This document shows, one piece after another, positions 24,150-33,637 of a stretch of 64,000 nt of DNA. A model generated the notes under the pieces. That model ran no database searches, was not told the origin of the DNA, and saw nothing but the letters and a program-made list of their open reading frames with translations. The DNA lies in assembly GCF_947493875.1 (NCBI RefSeq), contig NZ_CANLSU010000004.1, positions 62,001 to 126,000 of the forward strand. The letters run 5' to 3'. The DNA is from an uncultured Marinococcus sp. (GTDB lineage Bacteria; Bacillota; Bacilli; Bacillales; Marinococcaceae). The stretch's first letter is position 1; each line of letters starts with the position of its first letter. Made by a program: the position numbers and the translations under genes.

Positions 24150-25013
24150 TTATGCCTGGTTGGAAGAACCAAATTCCTGCATTTTGAACTTCACTGTTTC
24201 TTTGATGGCATCGCGTGCCGGGCCGAGGTATTTACGGGGATCATACTGGTTCGGTTGCTCTGCCAGTACTTCGCGTACCTTCGCCGCAGAGGACATCTGG
24301 CTTTCCGTGTTTACGTTCACTTTGGCGTGACCGTAACGGATCGCTTTTTTCACGTCTTCTGTCGGAATGCCTGTACCACCGTGCAGAACGAATGGAACGT
24401 CCACGAGCTGCTGGATTTCTTCCATACGGGTAAAGCTGAGGTTCGGCTCGCCTTTGTACGGGCCGTGCACAGAACCAAGCGCTGCTGCGAAGCAGTCAAC
24501 ACCGGTCTGCTCTACAAGCTCTTTACACTCTGCAGGAATAGCATAAGCTTCTTCCGCTTCAGAAACGACCAGGTCATCTTCCTGTCCGCCTACACGGCCG
24601 AGCTCGGCTTCTACAGATACGCCGATCGCATGTGCAGCATCTACAACGCGCTTAGTCATTTCAATGTTGTATTCAAGCGGGTGGTGGGACCCGTCGATCA
24701 TTACAGAAGTAAAGCCAGCTTTCATTGCCTTCATGCAGTTTTCAAAGCTCGAGCCGTGGTCGAGGTGAATAGCTACAGGTACTGTTACGTTGTATTCTTT
24801 CATCAACGCTTTTACCAGGGTAACGACTGTTTCGAAGCCGCCCATGTAGCGGGCCGCGCCTTCAGAAACACCGCAGATTACTGGAGATTTTTCCTCTTCA
24901 GCCGCCTGAAGAATGGCCTGGGTGAATTCCATGTTGTTCAGGTTGAACTGTCCTACGGCATACTGATTTTTCTGTGCTGTTTTCAGCATTTCCGTCATTG
25001 ATACCAATGGCAT
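24150..25013 (-). CDS. fbaA: Class II fructose-1,6-bisphosphate aldolase
   Basis: Zinc enzyme of glycolysis and gluconeogenesis (287 residues). The zinc-site motif [12 protein letters not shown] lies near residues 78-89. Also visible are [13 protein letters not shown] and the phosphate-binding [10 protein letters not shown]. The ATG at 25013 has GGGAGG eight bases upstream and gives the normal family length; the longer frame adds 32 unrelated residues. Located between fsa and spo0F as in B. subtilis. A weak GC hairpin downstream lacks a T-run. Confidence 0.97.
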   Translation of the reverse strand: MPLVSMTEMLKTAQKNQYAVGQFNLNNMEFTQAILQAAEEEKSPVICGVSEGAARYMGGFETVVTLVKALMKEYNVTVPVAIHLDHGSSFENCMKAMKAGFTSVMIDGSHHPLEYNIEMTKRVVDAAHAIGVSVEAELGRVGGQEDDLVVSEAEEAYAIPAECKELVEQTGVDCFAAALGSVHGPYKGEPNLSFTRMEEIQQLVDVPFVLHGGTGIPTEDVKKAIRYGHAKVNVNTESQMSSAAKVREVLAEQPNQYDPRKYLGPARDAIKETVKFKMQEFGSSNQA

Positions 25014-25260
25014 AAAAATATCCTCCCTCTTCGTTTCAAGCAAAATGTTTGAGCAGCTTCCATACATAGTAAACATATTTAAGCACACGAAAGTATCTGC
25101 AGCTTTCACTCAGGCTGCATTGAATAGTGGGTATTAAAGCGTAATAATGATGTGATCAGGGCGTCTTCACTGTCAGATACTTCCGCTTGAAAACAAACCG
25201 ACTATGCTATGTAGATCTTACTCAAATTCTTTTTTCATTATAGCATATCGAGTCCAGTTG

Positions 25261-25629
25261 TCACCCTTCTCGTGAAACTTTGCCAATGACGCCCTTTAAG
25301 TTTTCAATGTCAAACGGCTTCGTGATATAGTAGGCAGCTCCGTTTTGTCTGGCCGCCTCCACCTGTTCCTTTTCGCCAAAGGCAGTCATTATAATCATGC
25401 AGGCACCTTCAAGGCGGGAGATGCTTTGAAGCTCTTTAAGCAGGGTGAGCCCGTCGATCCCCGGGAGTCTCATATCGATGATAAAAATTTCCGGCGTCCA
25501 TTCCTCCACCATATGTAAAGCAAGCTCGCCGTTATGTGCTTCCTTGACGGTGTACCCCTCTTCTTCGAGCACCTCTTTTAAGAGAAGCCGGATTCCCATT
25601 TGATCATCTACGATTAACACCCGTTGCAT
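25261..25629 (-). CDS. spo0F: Sporulation phosphorelay response regulator Spo0F
   Basis: Single-domain receiver (122 residues) that passes phosphate from sensor kinases to Spo0B. The acidic pocket is DD at 8-9, the phosphorylation site D52 in IIDMRLPG, T82 in IIMTAFGE and K104 in YITKPFD. No output domain follows. Its position after fbaA and beside ywjG is that of B. subtilis spo0F. GGAGG precedes the ATG by ten bases. Its retention contrasts with the missing spoIIR. Confidence 0.93.
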   Translation of the reverse strand: MQRVLIVDDQMGIRLLLKEVLEEEGYTVKEAHNGELALHMVEEWTPEIFIIDMRLPGIDGLTLLKELQSISRLEGACMIIMTAFGEKEQVEAARQNGAAYYITKPFDIENLKGVIGKVSREG

Positions 25630-25743
25630 TGCATGAATTCCTCCTTCTCTACTTTCTTCTCCCTGCAGTATATATTACTATGAGATTTATGACCATGTAT
25701 GTTTCAGCCAGGCATCAATTTTAAAGCAGAAAAGAGGATTTTC

Positions 25744-26265
25744 ATGAAAATTTTTTCTACCCAGCTTCAGGGTAAATTTCAAAGCATCATGGACCAGGAG
25801 GAAGAATTTGAAGATGCGGCACGTCTGGCCGTCCAGGCTGTAAGGGGGCTCGGCAGGCTCTGGATAGCGGGATCGCCGTCCGCCCATTCCATTGCTCTCG
25901 CGCTGGCCAGCCATCCGGATGCTCCGGGAGGAACGACAGCCATTATCCCCTCTCCCGAGACCGAGGCCCTGTCTGAGGTCGACCGTTTGTTTTTAATCAT
26001 TCATCCCGACGAGCAGGAGGAGATGCTTTCGTTTATCCAGACATGCGAAAACAGCGAAACACCTTTGATTATTTTCACGCAGGATGATGCCCGTATCAAC
26101 GAGCTGCTCGGGCCGTTAAACTGCCATATTTCAGCACCGTCGGCCGATCCGGTCATTCCGGACGAAACGGGAGAGCGCTACGGGTATCCATTTGACCTGT
26201 CTGCTTTCTTCGCCGGCCAGCTGTTATATTTATATATCAAAGAATTATCCGATGAACTCGAATAA
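25744..26265 (+). CDS. ywjG: YwjG family protein (DUF2529)
   Basis: 173-residue protein of the DUF2529 family, function unknown. Alternating strands and helices with GRLWIAGSPSAHSIALALA suggest a SIS-like sugar-phosphate-binding fold (inference). The start at 25744 (KIFSTQLQGKFQ) follows GAGG by six bases and gives the length of B. subtilis YwjG. Divergent from spo0F and convergent with pyrG; in B. subtilis it also lies between these two genes. Confidence 0.88.
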   Translation: MKIFSTQLQGKFQSIMDQEEEFEDAARLAVQAVRGLGRLWIAGSPSAHSIALALASHPDAPGGTTAIIPSPETEALSEVDRLFLIIHPDEQEEMLSFIQTCENSETPLIIFTQDDARINELLGPLNCHISAPSADPVIPDETGERYGYPFDLSAFFAGQLLYLYIKELSDELE

Positions 26266-26287
26266 AGCAGAGATATTCTGCATAAAG

Positions 26288-26325
26288 AAGCCTGGATGGT
26301 CTATGCCATCCAGGCTTACTTTTAT

Positions 26326-26327
<2 letters not shown>
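26288..26327 (+). terminator. Bidirectional terminator between ywjG and pyrG
   Basis: Perfect 12-bp hairpin AAGCCTGGATGG (26288-26299) / CCATCCAGGCTT (26306-26317). A T-rich tail follows on the plus strand, and a shorter one on the minus strand. Confidence 0.8.
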
Positions 26328-27945
<1,618 letters not shown>

Positions 27946-27981
27946 TTATATAAATGTTCTTTAAAATAGTTCTTTCAGGGC

Positions 27982-28018
27982 CCGCGCCGCTGAACAGGCT
28001 TCCTGCGCTTTTCTTTGT
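27982..28018 (+). repeat. Solo right end of the palindromic repeat
   Basis: Reads CCGCT-GAACA-GGCTTCC then TGCGCTTTTCTTTG. This equals the right half of the full repeats in this window, including the five-base NNNCA bulge segment and the 7-base outer stem arm. The matching left arm is absent, so it is a truncated copy. It shares its CGCTTTTCTTTG tail with the head of the next unit. Confidence 0.65.
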
Positions 28019-28136
28019 CCAGCTTCGAAGCCTAACCGCTCGGGGTTACTTCCTAGCCGACTCCGGGCAGCAGGCTGCCCTGCACGTCTGGGAAGTACCT
28101 GTCGCGGTTAAGCAAGGCTTCTGCGCTTTTCTTTTT
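28005..28136 (+). repeat. Palindromic intergenic repeat, copy 1
   Basis: Head CGCTTTTCTTTGTCCAGCT, outer arms GAAGCCT (28027-28033) and AGGCTTC (28115-28121), inner arms AACCGC (28034-28039) and GCGGTT (28104-28109). A one-sided five-base bulge, AAGCA, separates them on the right. The loop of about 60 bases contains further small stems (GGCAGC/GCTGCC). The tail repeats CGCTTTTCTTT. No open reading frame is present. Confidence 0.7.
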
Positions 28137-28261
28137 GTCCAGCTACGGGTGTTACCAGCTTAATCCATTCGTGATTTCAGCTCGTTTGTGACTTCGTCTC
28201 AAGCCGACTGAAACCGACGAGCCGTTTAAGCTGGTGCCCAAACACCCTCCGCTTTTCTTTG
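28123..28261 (+). repeat. Palindromic intergenic repeat, copy 2
   Basis: Head CGCTTTTCTTTTTGTCCAGCT, left arm GGGTGTT then ACCAGCTTAA, right arm TTAAGCTGGT, bulge GCCCA, then AACACCC and the tail CTCCGCTTTTCTTTG. The outer 7-bp stem differs from copies 1 and 3 at both arms, yet still pairs. It shares its head with the tail of copy 1, giving a tandem array. Confidence 0.7.
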
Positions 28262-28266
28262 TTCAT

Positions 28267-28321
28267 AAAAAAAACAAAAGTGGCGCCCTGCCACCATATG
28301 GAGGGGGCACACTTTTGTTTG
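28267..28321 (-). terminator. Terminator of rpoE
   Basis: Hairpin ACAAAAGTG ... CACTTTTGT (with inner GC pairs between CGCCC and GGGGG) followed on the minus strand by eight T. It lies about 100 bases beyond the rpoE stop and separates it from the repeat array and pyrG. Confidence 0.8.
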
Positions 28322-28422
28322 TCGTTAATGCTTATATAGGTATCATTTTCACCTTTACGTCACAGCCCAAAAATGATTGTACCTATACGAGTTTCGAAAG
28401 TCAAGATATCGCCACGATAAAA

Positions 28423-28959
28423 TTACCGGCTCTCTTCTTCACTTTCCTCTGTATTGTCGCTTCCACTGTCTTCTTCGTCTTCTTCTTCGTCTTCGTCGAA
28501 GCCTGGACCGGAATTGCCTGGCTCAAAGCCTTCGAGATCATTATCATCAAACGTGTCTTCGTCGGCGTCGTCTTTTTTAGAGATCGCGTCCAGATCGTCG
28601 GAAATGTCCACCAGGTCATCATCATACGTTTCTTCCTCCGGATCGATTTCATCGGCAAGCTCATCAGACCCCTGTACGGTATGACTCAGTTCTTCATCTG
28701 ACTGATCGAGAGGATACCATCCGCGAAGACCCCAGTGGTTTTCGCCCAGGTGCACAAACCGTCCGTCCAGGTTCATGGAGGTAAACAGCTTGATCATCCG
28801 GCTTTTTCTTTCTTCTTCCGTGTATCCTTTTAATTCTGTCAGACGATCCATAACTCTCGTATAGCCTGATGCTCCGCCCTCTTCTTCGAGTATCATATAC
28901 GCCAGTTCCATCGAAGACATTTCCCGTACTTTTTCTTCGCTCAACTCGTTTATTTTCAC
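28423..28959 (-). CDS. rpoE: RNA polymerase delta subunit
   Basis: Accessory subunit of Gram-positive RNA polymerase that speeds recycling and lowers nonspecific binding (178 residues). The N-terminal HARE-HTH domain (about 1-85) contains DGRFVHLGENHWGLRGWYP. The rest is a very acidic, disordered tail of Asp and Glu. The GTG at 28959 is used because AAAAGGAG lies ten bases upstream, inside the longer ATG frame. pyrG follows, as in B. subtilis. Confidence 0.94.
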   Translation of the reverse strand: MKINELSEEKVREMSSMELAYMILEEEGGASGYTRVMDRLTELKGYTEEERKSRMIKLFTSMNLDGRFVHLGENHWGLRGWYPLDQSDEELSHTVQGSDELADEIDPEEETYDDDLVDISDDLDAISKKDDADEDTFDDNDLEGFEPGNSGPGFDEDEEEDEEDSGSDNTEESEEESR

Positions 28960-29120
28960 AGCTTCATCGCTCCTTTTCACGAACATGCCCTTATGCTGAT
29001 TCTTTTATATTAATCGCTTCATCGCTACGAAAATTCATACCTAAAATTATAAACATATTTCGAAGGAAAATTCCATAATTATTATTTAATTCTTCCTGAT
29101 AGAATTTACTGCCTGTGTGT

Positions 29121-30572
29121 TTAATGGTTTTCCAGAGGTGCCCATTCGTTCTGCTGCCGGTTCGTGAGAAGGGAAACGAGCACAAACGCAGCAAGTGAAA
29201 ACAGAACGGGCATAGCCACCTCGTGCATCCCGAGCCATCCCGGAAGCCAGATGGAAATAATCATGTATGAGGCGATACCGGTGACCATTGCTGCAAGCGC
29301 TCCCCATCCGTTTGCCTTTTTCCAGTACAGTCCCAGAACGATGGGCCAGATGAACGCTGCCTCCAGTCCTCCAAAGGCAAACAAATTCAGCCAGATTAAA
29401 AACTCCGGCGGACTCCACGAAATAGCTACAACGATAATGCCGACGGCTGCCGTAACAATCAGGCTCAGCAGGCGTATTCTGTTTTCCGAAGCGTCCGGCT
29501 TGATATAGTTAATATATACATCTTTCACTACTGAGGAGCTAATCATCAGCAGCAGGGAATCCACGGTGCTCATGATGGCTGCCATCGGCGCTGCCAGGAC
29601 GACACCGGCCAGCCATCCGGGAAGAACAGTCATGGTAAGCTCCGGCATAACGGTATCGGCTACTTCAATGCCCGGTACCACCACGCGGCCCATAACTCCG
29701 GCCATATGCATTCCAAACATCATAAAAGCAACCACTGCCGTTCCGATCAGAAGCGCACGGTGCATAGCAGCCGAGCTTTTATACGACATTGCCCGTACCG
29801 CCACCTGAGGCAGCCCAACCACTCCCACACCGACTAAAATCCAGAATGACGATACATAGAGCGCAGTTAAATCTCCATCCGCGCCGAAAGGCGTAACGAG
29901 GTTCGGGTTCTCCTGATACAGGGAGGTCATAATATTGTTCATGCCGCCCCCCGCTATCAGCGTAGCGGTGAAAATAATCAATGTTCCAACTACCATAATA
30001 ATGCCCTGCACTGCGTCTGTAACCACTACTGCCCGGAAGCCCCCGATGATCACATAAAACAGGACTGCCGCTGCAAACAGAAACAGGGACGCCTGATAGC
30101 TCATGCCTGTGACCGATTCGATGAGCCTCGCGCCACCTACCCACTGGGCGGCCATGGCAGAAAATAAGAAGATGACAATGCTGAATGCCCCTAAAATAAC
30201 AACAAGTCCGTTATTATAGCGGGAGCGGAGAAAATCTACGAGCGTTACAGCCCGGTATCGTCGGGCCATAACAGCAAACCGCTTGCCAAGAATCATCAGT
30301 GTAAAATAGCCGGTAACCACCTGGGCCATGGACAAAAGCACCCAGCCAAGCCCCCGGTCGTAGGCAATGCCGGGGCCTCCGACAAAGCTGCTCGCGCTTC
30401 CGTACGTCGCAACCATTGTCATGGCAAGCACCAGCCCGCCAAGTTCACGGCTGCCCAAATAATAATCATGAAGAAAAGAAGCGGCTCCCGTCCTTTTTTT
30501 AGCGGACCATATACCGATTGCAAACGTAAGAAGTAAAAAAACGATTAATGGCACAATCACTTCTATATTCAT
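29121..30572 (-). CDS. panF: Sodium/pantothenate symporter (PanF, SSS family)
   Basis: Inner-membrane sodium:solute symporter of 483 residues with about 13 transmembrane helices. The SSS family stretch MVATYGSASSFVGGPGIAY (about 53-71) and the GFRAVVVTDAVQG segment (about 178-190) are seen. The pantothenate assignment rests on similarity to PanF and on the partner gene yhdT just upstream, the pair found together in E. coli. Its ATG overlaps the yhdT stop by one base. Confidence 0.86.
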   Translation of the reverse strand: MNIEVIVPLIVFLLLTFAIGIWSAKKRTGAASFLHDYYLGSRELGGLVLAMTMVATYGSASSFVGGPGIAYDRGLGWVLLSMAQVVTGYFTLMILGKRFAVMARRYRAVTLVDFLRSRYNNGLVVILGAFSIVIFLFSAMAAQWVGGARLIESVTGMSYQASLFLFAAAVLFYVIIGGFRAVVVTDAVQGIIMVVGTLIIFTATLIAGGGMNNIMTSLYQENPNLVTPFGADGDLTALYVSSFWILVGVGVVGLPQVAVRAMSYKSSAAMHRALLIGTAVVAFMMFGMHMAGVMGRVVVPGIEVADTVMPELTMTVLPGWLAGVVLAAPMAAIMSTVDSLLLMISSSVVKDVYINYIKPDASENRIRLLSLIVTAAVGIIVVAISWSPPEFLIWLNLFAFGGLEAAFIWPIVLGLYWKKANGWGALAAMVTGIASYMIISIWLPGWLGMHEVAMPVLFSLAAFVLVSLLTNRQQNEWAPLENH

Positions 30573-30844
30573 TATTCTTCCTCCTGATCAAGAGGAATAT
30601 CACGGAGGACAAACTTCACGACAAACCACAAAGTGACGAGTAAAAGCACCGGCCCGAGCACGCAGCTGTAAAACAGCCAGTCGGGCATACCAAGTATGTA
30701 CTGATAATCCTGGGGGTCTCTGCCTCCAAGACCATAAGCAAAACCAAACCACCAGATAAAATGGCCCACAGCAATAGCAACACCAAGAAGCGCTTCCTTC
30801 GCTGTGAGCTGCTGCAGCTTCCTCTCTTTTTCTTCCAGGCTCAT
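30572..30844 (-). CDS. yhdT: YhdT family small membrane protein (DUF997)
   Basis: 90-residue protein with two transmembrane helices (about 17-39 and 51-74) and charged ends. DUF997/YhdT proteins accompany PanF in many bacteria and may act as a helper subunit (inference). The motif GHFIWWFGFAYGLG is family-like. The start at 30844 follows GGAGG by six bases; the longer upstream frame has no ribosome site. Confidence 0.82.
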   Translation of the reverse strand: MSLEEKERKLQQLTAKEALLGVAIAVGHFIWWFGFAYGLGGRDPQDYQYILGMPDWLFYSCVLGPVLLLVTLWFVVKFVLRDIPLDQEEE

Positions 30845-31035
30845 GACCATCCTCCATTTTTTCGTTCCTTCAAAAACTTCAATTAGTTTAGCTGATTTAC
30901 CGGTCTGCTGCAACCTTATTGACAAATCGTTCCTGTTTCACGAAAATGTACGTATTGTGTCTGTAATTTCAAGCGACGTTTAATCATTATAAAAAAGGGT
31001 ATTATATTTTAATAAAGTTAAAGGTGTTGATGTAT

Positions 31036-31227
31036 ATGGCTGGCGAAAAGCAATTTGACCAATTCGAACCTGGAGAAGTCGTTCACTACGAAGGCTATGA
31101 AATGAAAGTTATTTCTGAATTTGAACGCACAGTTATTGTAGAATTCAGTGATTATCCAATTGTGGGAAAAGAAGAAGAATTTCCTTACCATCGCATCGTC
31201 CTATTAAAAAATGAAGTAACCCATTAA
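31036..31227 (+). CDS. Small conserved-looking protein of unknown function
   Basis: 63 residues, acidic and rich in beta-branched and aromatic residues: GEVVHYEGYEMKVISEFERT and PYHRIVLLKNEV. The pattern suggests a small SH3-like beta barrel similar to DUF2187-type proteins, but I do not recognise the family with confidence. AAAGG lies 11 bases before the ATG at 31036; in-frame starts at 31024 and 31030 are possible. It has its own terminator, which supports a real gene. Divergent from yhdT-panF. Confidence 0.65.
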   Translation: MAGEKQFDQFEPGEVVHYEGYEMKVISEFERTVIVEFSDYPIVGKEEEFPYHRIVLLKNEVTH

Positions 31228-31247
31228 AATAATCATCTATCAAGTGC

Positions 31248-31283
31248 AAAGCTGCTTCCTCACAAGAGGAGCAGCTTTTTTTG
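31248..31283 (+). terminator. Terminator of the small gene at 31036
   Basis: Perfect 13-bp stem AAAGCTGCTTCCTC / GAGGAGCAGCTTT with four-base loop and a run of seven T. Confidence 0.88.
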
Positions 31284-31338
31284 ATTTATAGGTTGCCCAC
31301 TCTTCAGACACTCAGAACGCAGCGGTTTATTAGTCGGC

Positions 31339-31470
31339 CGCGTTTCTCTGTCCAGCTCCGGAAGCCAGCGATTTCGCATCCCTTCAGACCTTTGTCAAAG
31401 TGAAAAAGCCACTTTTCCAAAGCCCTTCCAGGGTCCGCATCGCTGGTCAGGCTTCCTCCGCTTTTCTTTT
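31339..31470 (+). repeat. Palindromic intergenic repeat, copy 3
   Basis: Head CGTTTCTCTGTCCAGCT, left arm GGAAGCC-AGCGAT, right arm ATCGCT, five-base bulge GGTCA, GGCTTCC, then tail TCCGCTTTTCTTTT. Architecture is the same as copies 1 and 2, 3.2 kb away. Its right edge touches the stop codon of the acetyltransferase gene. Confidence 0.7.
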
Positions 31471-31954
31471 ACATATCCTTCTCCATAATCAGCATCGGGA
31501 TCTGGTAGCCACCGAACTCTCCCTGCAGCTTTTCTTTTTTCTCGAAGCCCTGGGCTTCGTAGAATTTCTGCCCGCGTGTATTTTTTTCCTCTATATACAC
31601 CCGGATTTTTTTAGCGTTTGGCTCTTCTAGCAGCGTTTCGTCAAATAATTGCTTTCCAATCCCCCGGCTCTGGTGTCCGGGAAGCAGGTATAAAGCTGAC
31701 ATTTTACAGGTTCTTTTGTCATCGATCGGGCCTAGATCGGAAAAGCCAATAACTGTTCCATCCACTTCAGCTACTTTAGAGGTGTGCTTGGATATACGGC
31801 GCATTAACATTTCATCGTTGTAGGCCTGGCTTAAATACATTTCCTGGGCCGGAAGCGGAATAATTCCCTCGTAGGCATCGTACCAGCATTCCCTTGCAAC
31901 TTCCCGGATTCGGTCCAAATCTTTGTACTTCATCGGGCGGATAATAACAGCCAT
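31469..31954 (-). CDS. GNAT family N-acetyltransferase
   Basis: 161-residue acetyl-CoA-dependent transferase. The GNAT fold is visible: motif A strand KMSALYLLPGHQSRGIGKQL holds the Q/RxxGxG acetyl-CoA loop at about residues 94-99, and motif B contains ARGQKFYEAQGF-like NTRGQKFYEAQGFEK. Substrate unknown. AAAGGAGG precedes the ATG. The stop codon lies at the edge of a palindromic repeat, which may also act as its 3' hairpin. Confidence 0.88.
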   Translation of the reverse strand: MAVIIRPMKYKDLDRIREVARECWYDAYEGIIPLPAQEMYLSQAYNDEMLMRRISKHTSKVAEVDGTVIGFSDLGPIDDKRTCKMSALYLLPGHQSRGIGKQLFDETLLEEPNAKKIRVYIEEKNTRGQKFYEAQGFEKKEKLQGEFGGYQIPMLIMEKDM

Positions 31955-32066
31955 ACTTTTTCCTCCTTTTGCATCGCAGCATGTCTTCCTGTTCTTCTTC
32001 TAGGTCTACCATTATTTACCCTTCCTGTTTGCAATAAAAACCGTAGGGCCCGCTTCATTTTTCTGC

Positions 32067-32114
32067 TTGACGTTTATCATTTCCAATTGTATAACTAATT
32101 TGTAAGCGTATTCA
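32067..32114 (+). promoter_or_regulatory. cstA promoter with cre-like site at the start point
   Basis: -35 TTGACG (32067-32072), 17-base spacer, -10 TATAAC (32090-32095). TGTAAGCGTATTCA at 32101-32114 matches the CcpA cre consensus TGWAANCGNTNWCA at all but one position and would cover the transcription start. This predicts repression when good sugars are present. Confidence 0.65.
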
Positions 32115-32135
32115 AATTATCAGGAGGACGACATC

Positions 32136-33596
32136 ATGATTACTTTTATCATCGCAGTAGCATTACTGATTGTCGGCTATTTTACATACGGCGCTTTTAT
32201 TGAAAAATTATTTACTGCAAACGACAAGCGGGCAACCCCCGCCTTCACTAAACAGGATAATGTCGACTACCTTCCCATGGGAACGAAAAGAAACTCCATG
32301 ATTCAGCTGCTGAACATTGCCGGCGTCGGCCCAATCTTCGGCCCGATTATGGGAGCTCTCTACGGGCCGGTTGCTTTTTTATGGATCGTGTTCGGCGCTA
32401 TTTTTGCCGGTGCAGTGCATGATTACTTAACCGGCATGATTTCCATCCGGAACGGTGGCGCCCACCTTCCGCAGCTTGCCGGCAAATTTCTCGGCAAATC
32501 GATGAAGCATATTGTGAATGGCTTTTCTGTACTTCTTTTATTATTAGTTGGAACCGTTTTCGTCACCGCTCCCGCGGAGCTGCTGAATGGGATTCTCCCT
32601 GGATGGATCGGCCTTGCTGCCATTATTACAGTTATTTTTGCTTACTATACGCTCGCGACACTTCTTCCGGTGGATAAAATCATCGGCAAAATCTACCCAA
32701 TTCTCGGGGCGCTGCTTCTGCTGAGCGCTGTCGGTATCGGCGGCGGGCTGATTGTGCAGGGACAGCCGATTCCCGAGCTTTCGTTTCAAAACATGCACCC
32801 GGATCAGGCACCTATTTTTCCGCTGCTCTTTTTAACTATTTCCTGCGGGGCTATCTCCGGCTTTCATGCCACCCAGACACCGATTATTTCCCGCACCACC
32901 CAGAGCGAGGGCAGCGGAAGAAAAATCTTCTACGGGATGATGATCGCAGAAGGCATCATCGCCATGATCTGGGCCGCTGCTGCCATGAGCATTTTTAACG
33001 GCGTTTCCCTAAATGAAATCATCGCTGCCGGTGGCCCCGGGGCTGTGGTCAGCGAGGTTTCAATGACAATGCTTGGTGCTGTCGGCGGTACACTTGCCGT
33101 TCTCGGGGTTATTGTACTTCCAATCACTTCCGGCGATACGTCGTTTAGAAGTGCACGGATGATTATTGCCGACTACTTCCGGATCAATCAAAAGAAAATG
33201 CCGAACCGGCTGTGGATCGCGCTTCCATTGTTTGTCGCCTCGTTTGCTTTAACGAACATGGACTTCACCATTTTATGGCGGTACTTTTCCTGGGCCAACC
33301 AATCCACCGCTATGATCGCCCTGTGGGTCGGTGCCATGTATCTCGTGCTCGCCGGGAAAAACCACTGGGTCGCTTCAATTCCGGCCACGTTTATGACCAT
33401 GGCCACGTTCACCTACATTTTAAACGCGCCGATCGGCTTTGGGCTTCCGATGGAATTAAGCTATATTCTTGCAGCCATTGGTACGCTCATTGTGATCGCC
33501 CTGTTTGTTAAACGGGCCCGCGCCTACGTGGGAACCAGGTTCCCGGTCGACGAACAGATCGAATCGGCATATGAAAAAGCACCTGCCAAAGCATAA
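32136..33596 (+). CDS. cstA: CstA family carbon-starvation transporter
   Basis: Polytopic membrane protein of 486 residues, with about 13 hydrophobic segments. The CstA signature region AGVGPIFGPIMGALYGP lies at about residues 62-78, followed by GAIFAGAVHDYLTGMISIRN. E. coli CstA and BtsT import peptides or pyruvate under carbon limitation; the substrate here is unknown. It is shorter than E. coli CstA (about 700 residues) and belongs to the short form. AGGAGG precedes the ATG. The promoter carries a cre-like site. Confidence 0.9.
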   Translation: MITFIIAVALLIVGYFTYGAFIEKLFTANDKRATPAFTKQDNVDYLPMGTKRNSMIQLLNIAGVGPIFGPIMGALYGPVAFLWIVFGAIFAGAVHDYLTGMISIRNGGAHLPQLAGKFLGKSMKHIVNGFSVLLLLLVGTVFVTAPAELLNGILPGWIGLAAIITVIFAYYTLATLLPVDKIIGKIYPILGALLLLSAVGIGGGLIVQGQPIPELSFQNMHPDQAPIFPLLFLTISCGAISGFHATQTPIISRTTQSEGSGRKIFYGMMIAEGIIAMIWAAAAMSIFNGVSLNEIIAAGGPGAVVSEVSMTMLGAVGGTLAVLGVIVLPITSGDTSFRSARMIIADYFRINQKKMPNRLWIALPLFVASFALTNMDFTILWRYFSWANQSTAMIALWVGAMYLVLAGKNHWVASIPATFMTMATFTYILNAPIGFGLPMELSYILAAIGTLIVIALFVKRARAYVGTRFPVDEQIESAYEKAPAKA

Positions 33597-33629
33597 TAAA
33601 AAGGCACCGCCCATCCCGGGTGGTGCCTT
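33597..33629 (-). terminator. Shared terminator of cstA and argS
   Basis: Hairpin AAGGCACC(G)CCC / GGG(-)TGGTGCCTT at 33601-33629 between convergent genes. On the minus strand a TTTTTATTA tail follows; on the plus strand the tail is weak. Confidence 0.75.
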
Positions 33630-33637
33630 CGTCGTTA

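Noticed and set aside
28454-28684. Ser-rich plus-strand frame opposite rpoE
   Set aside because: It is the complement of the Asp/Glu codon run of the delta-subunit tail, not a gene.
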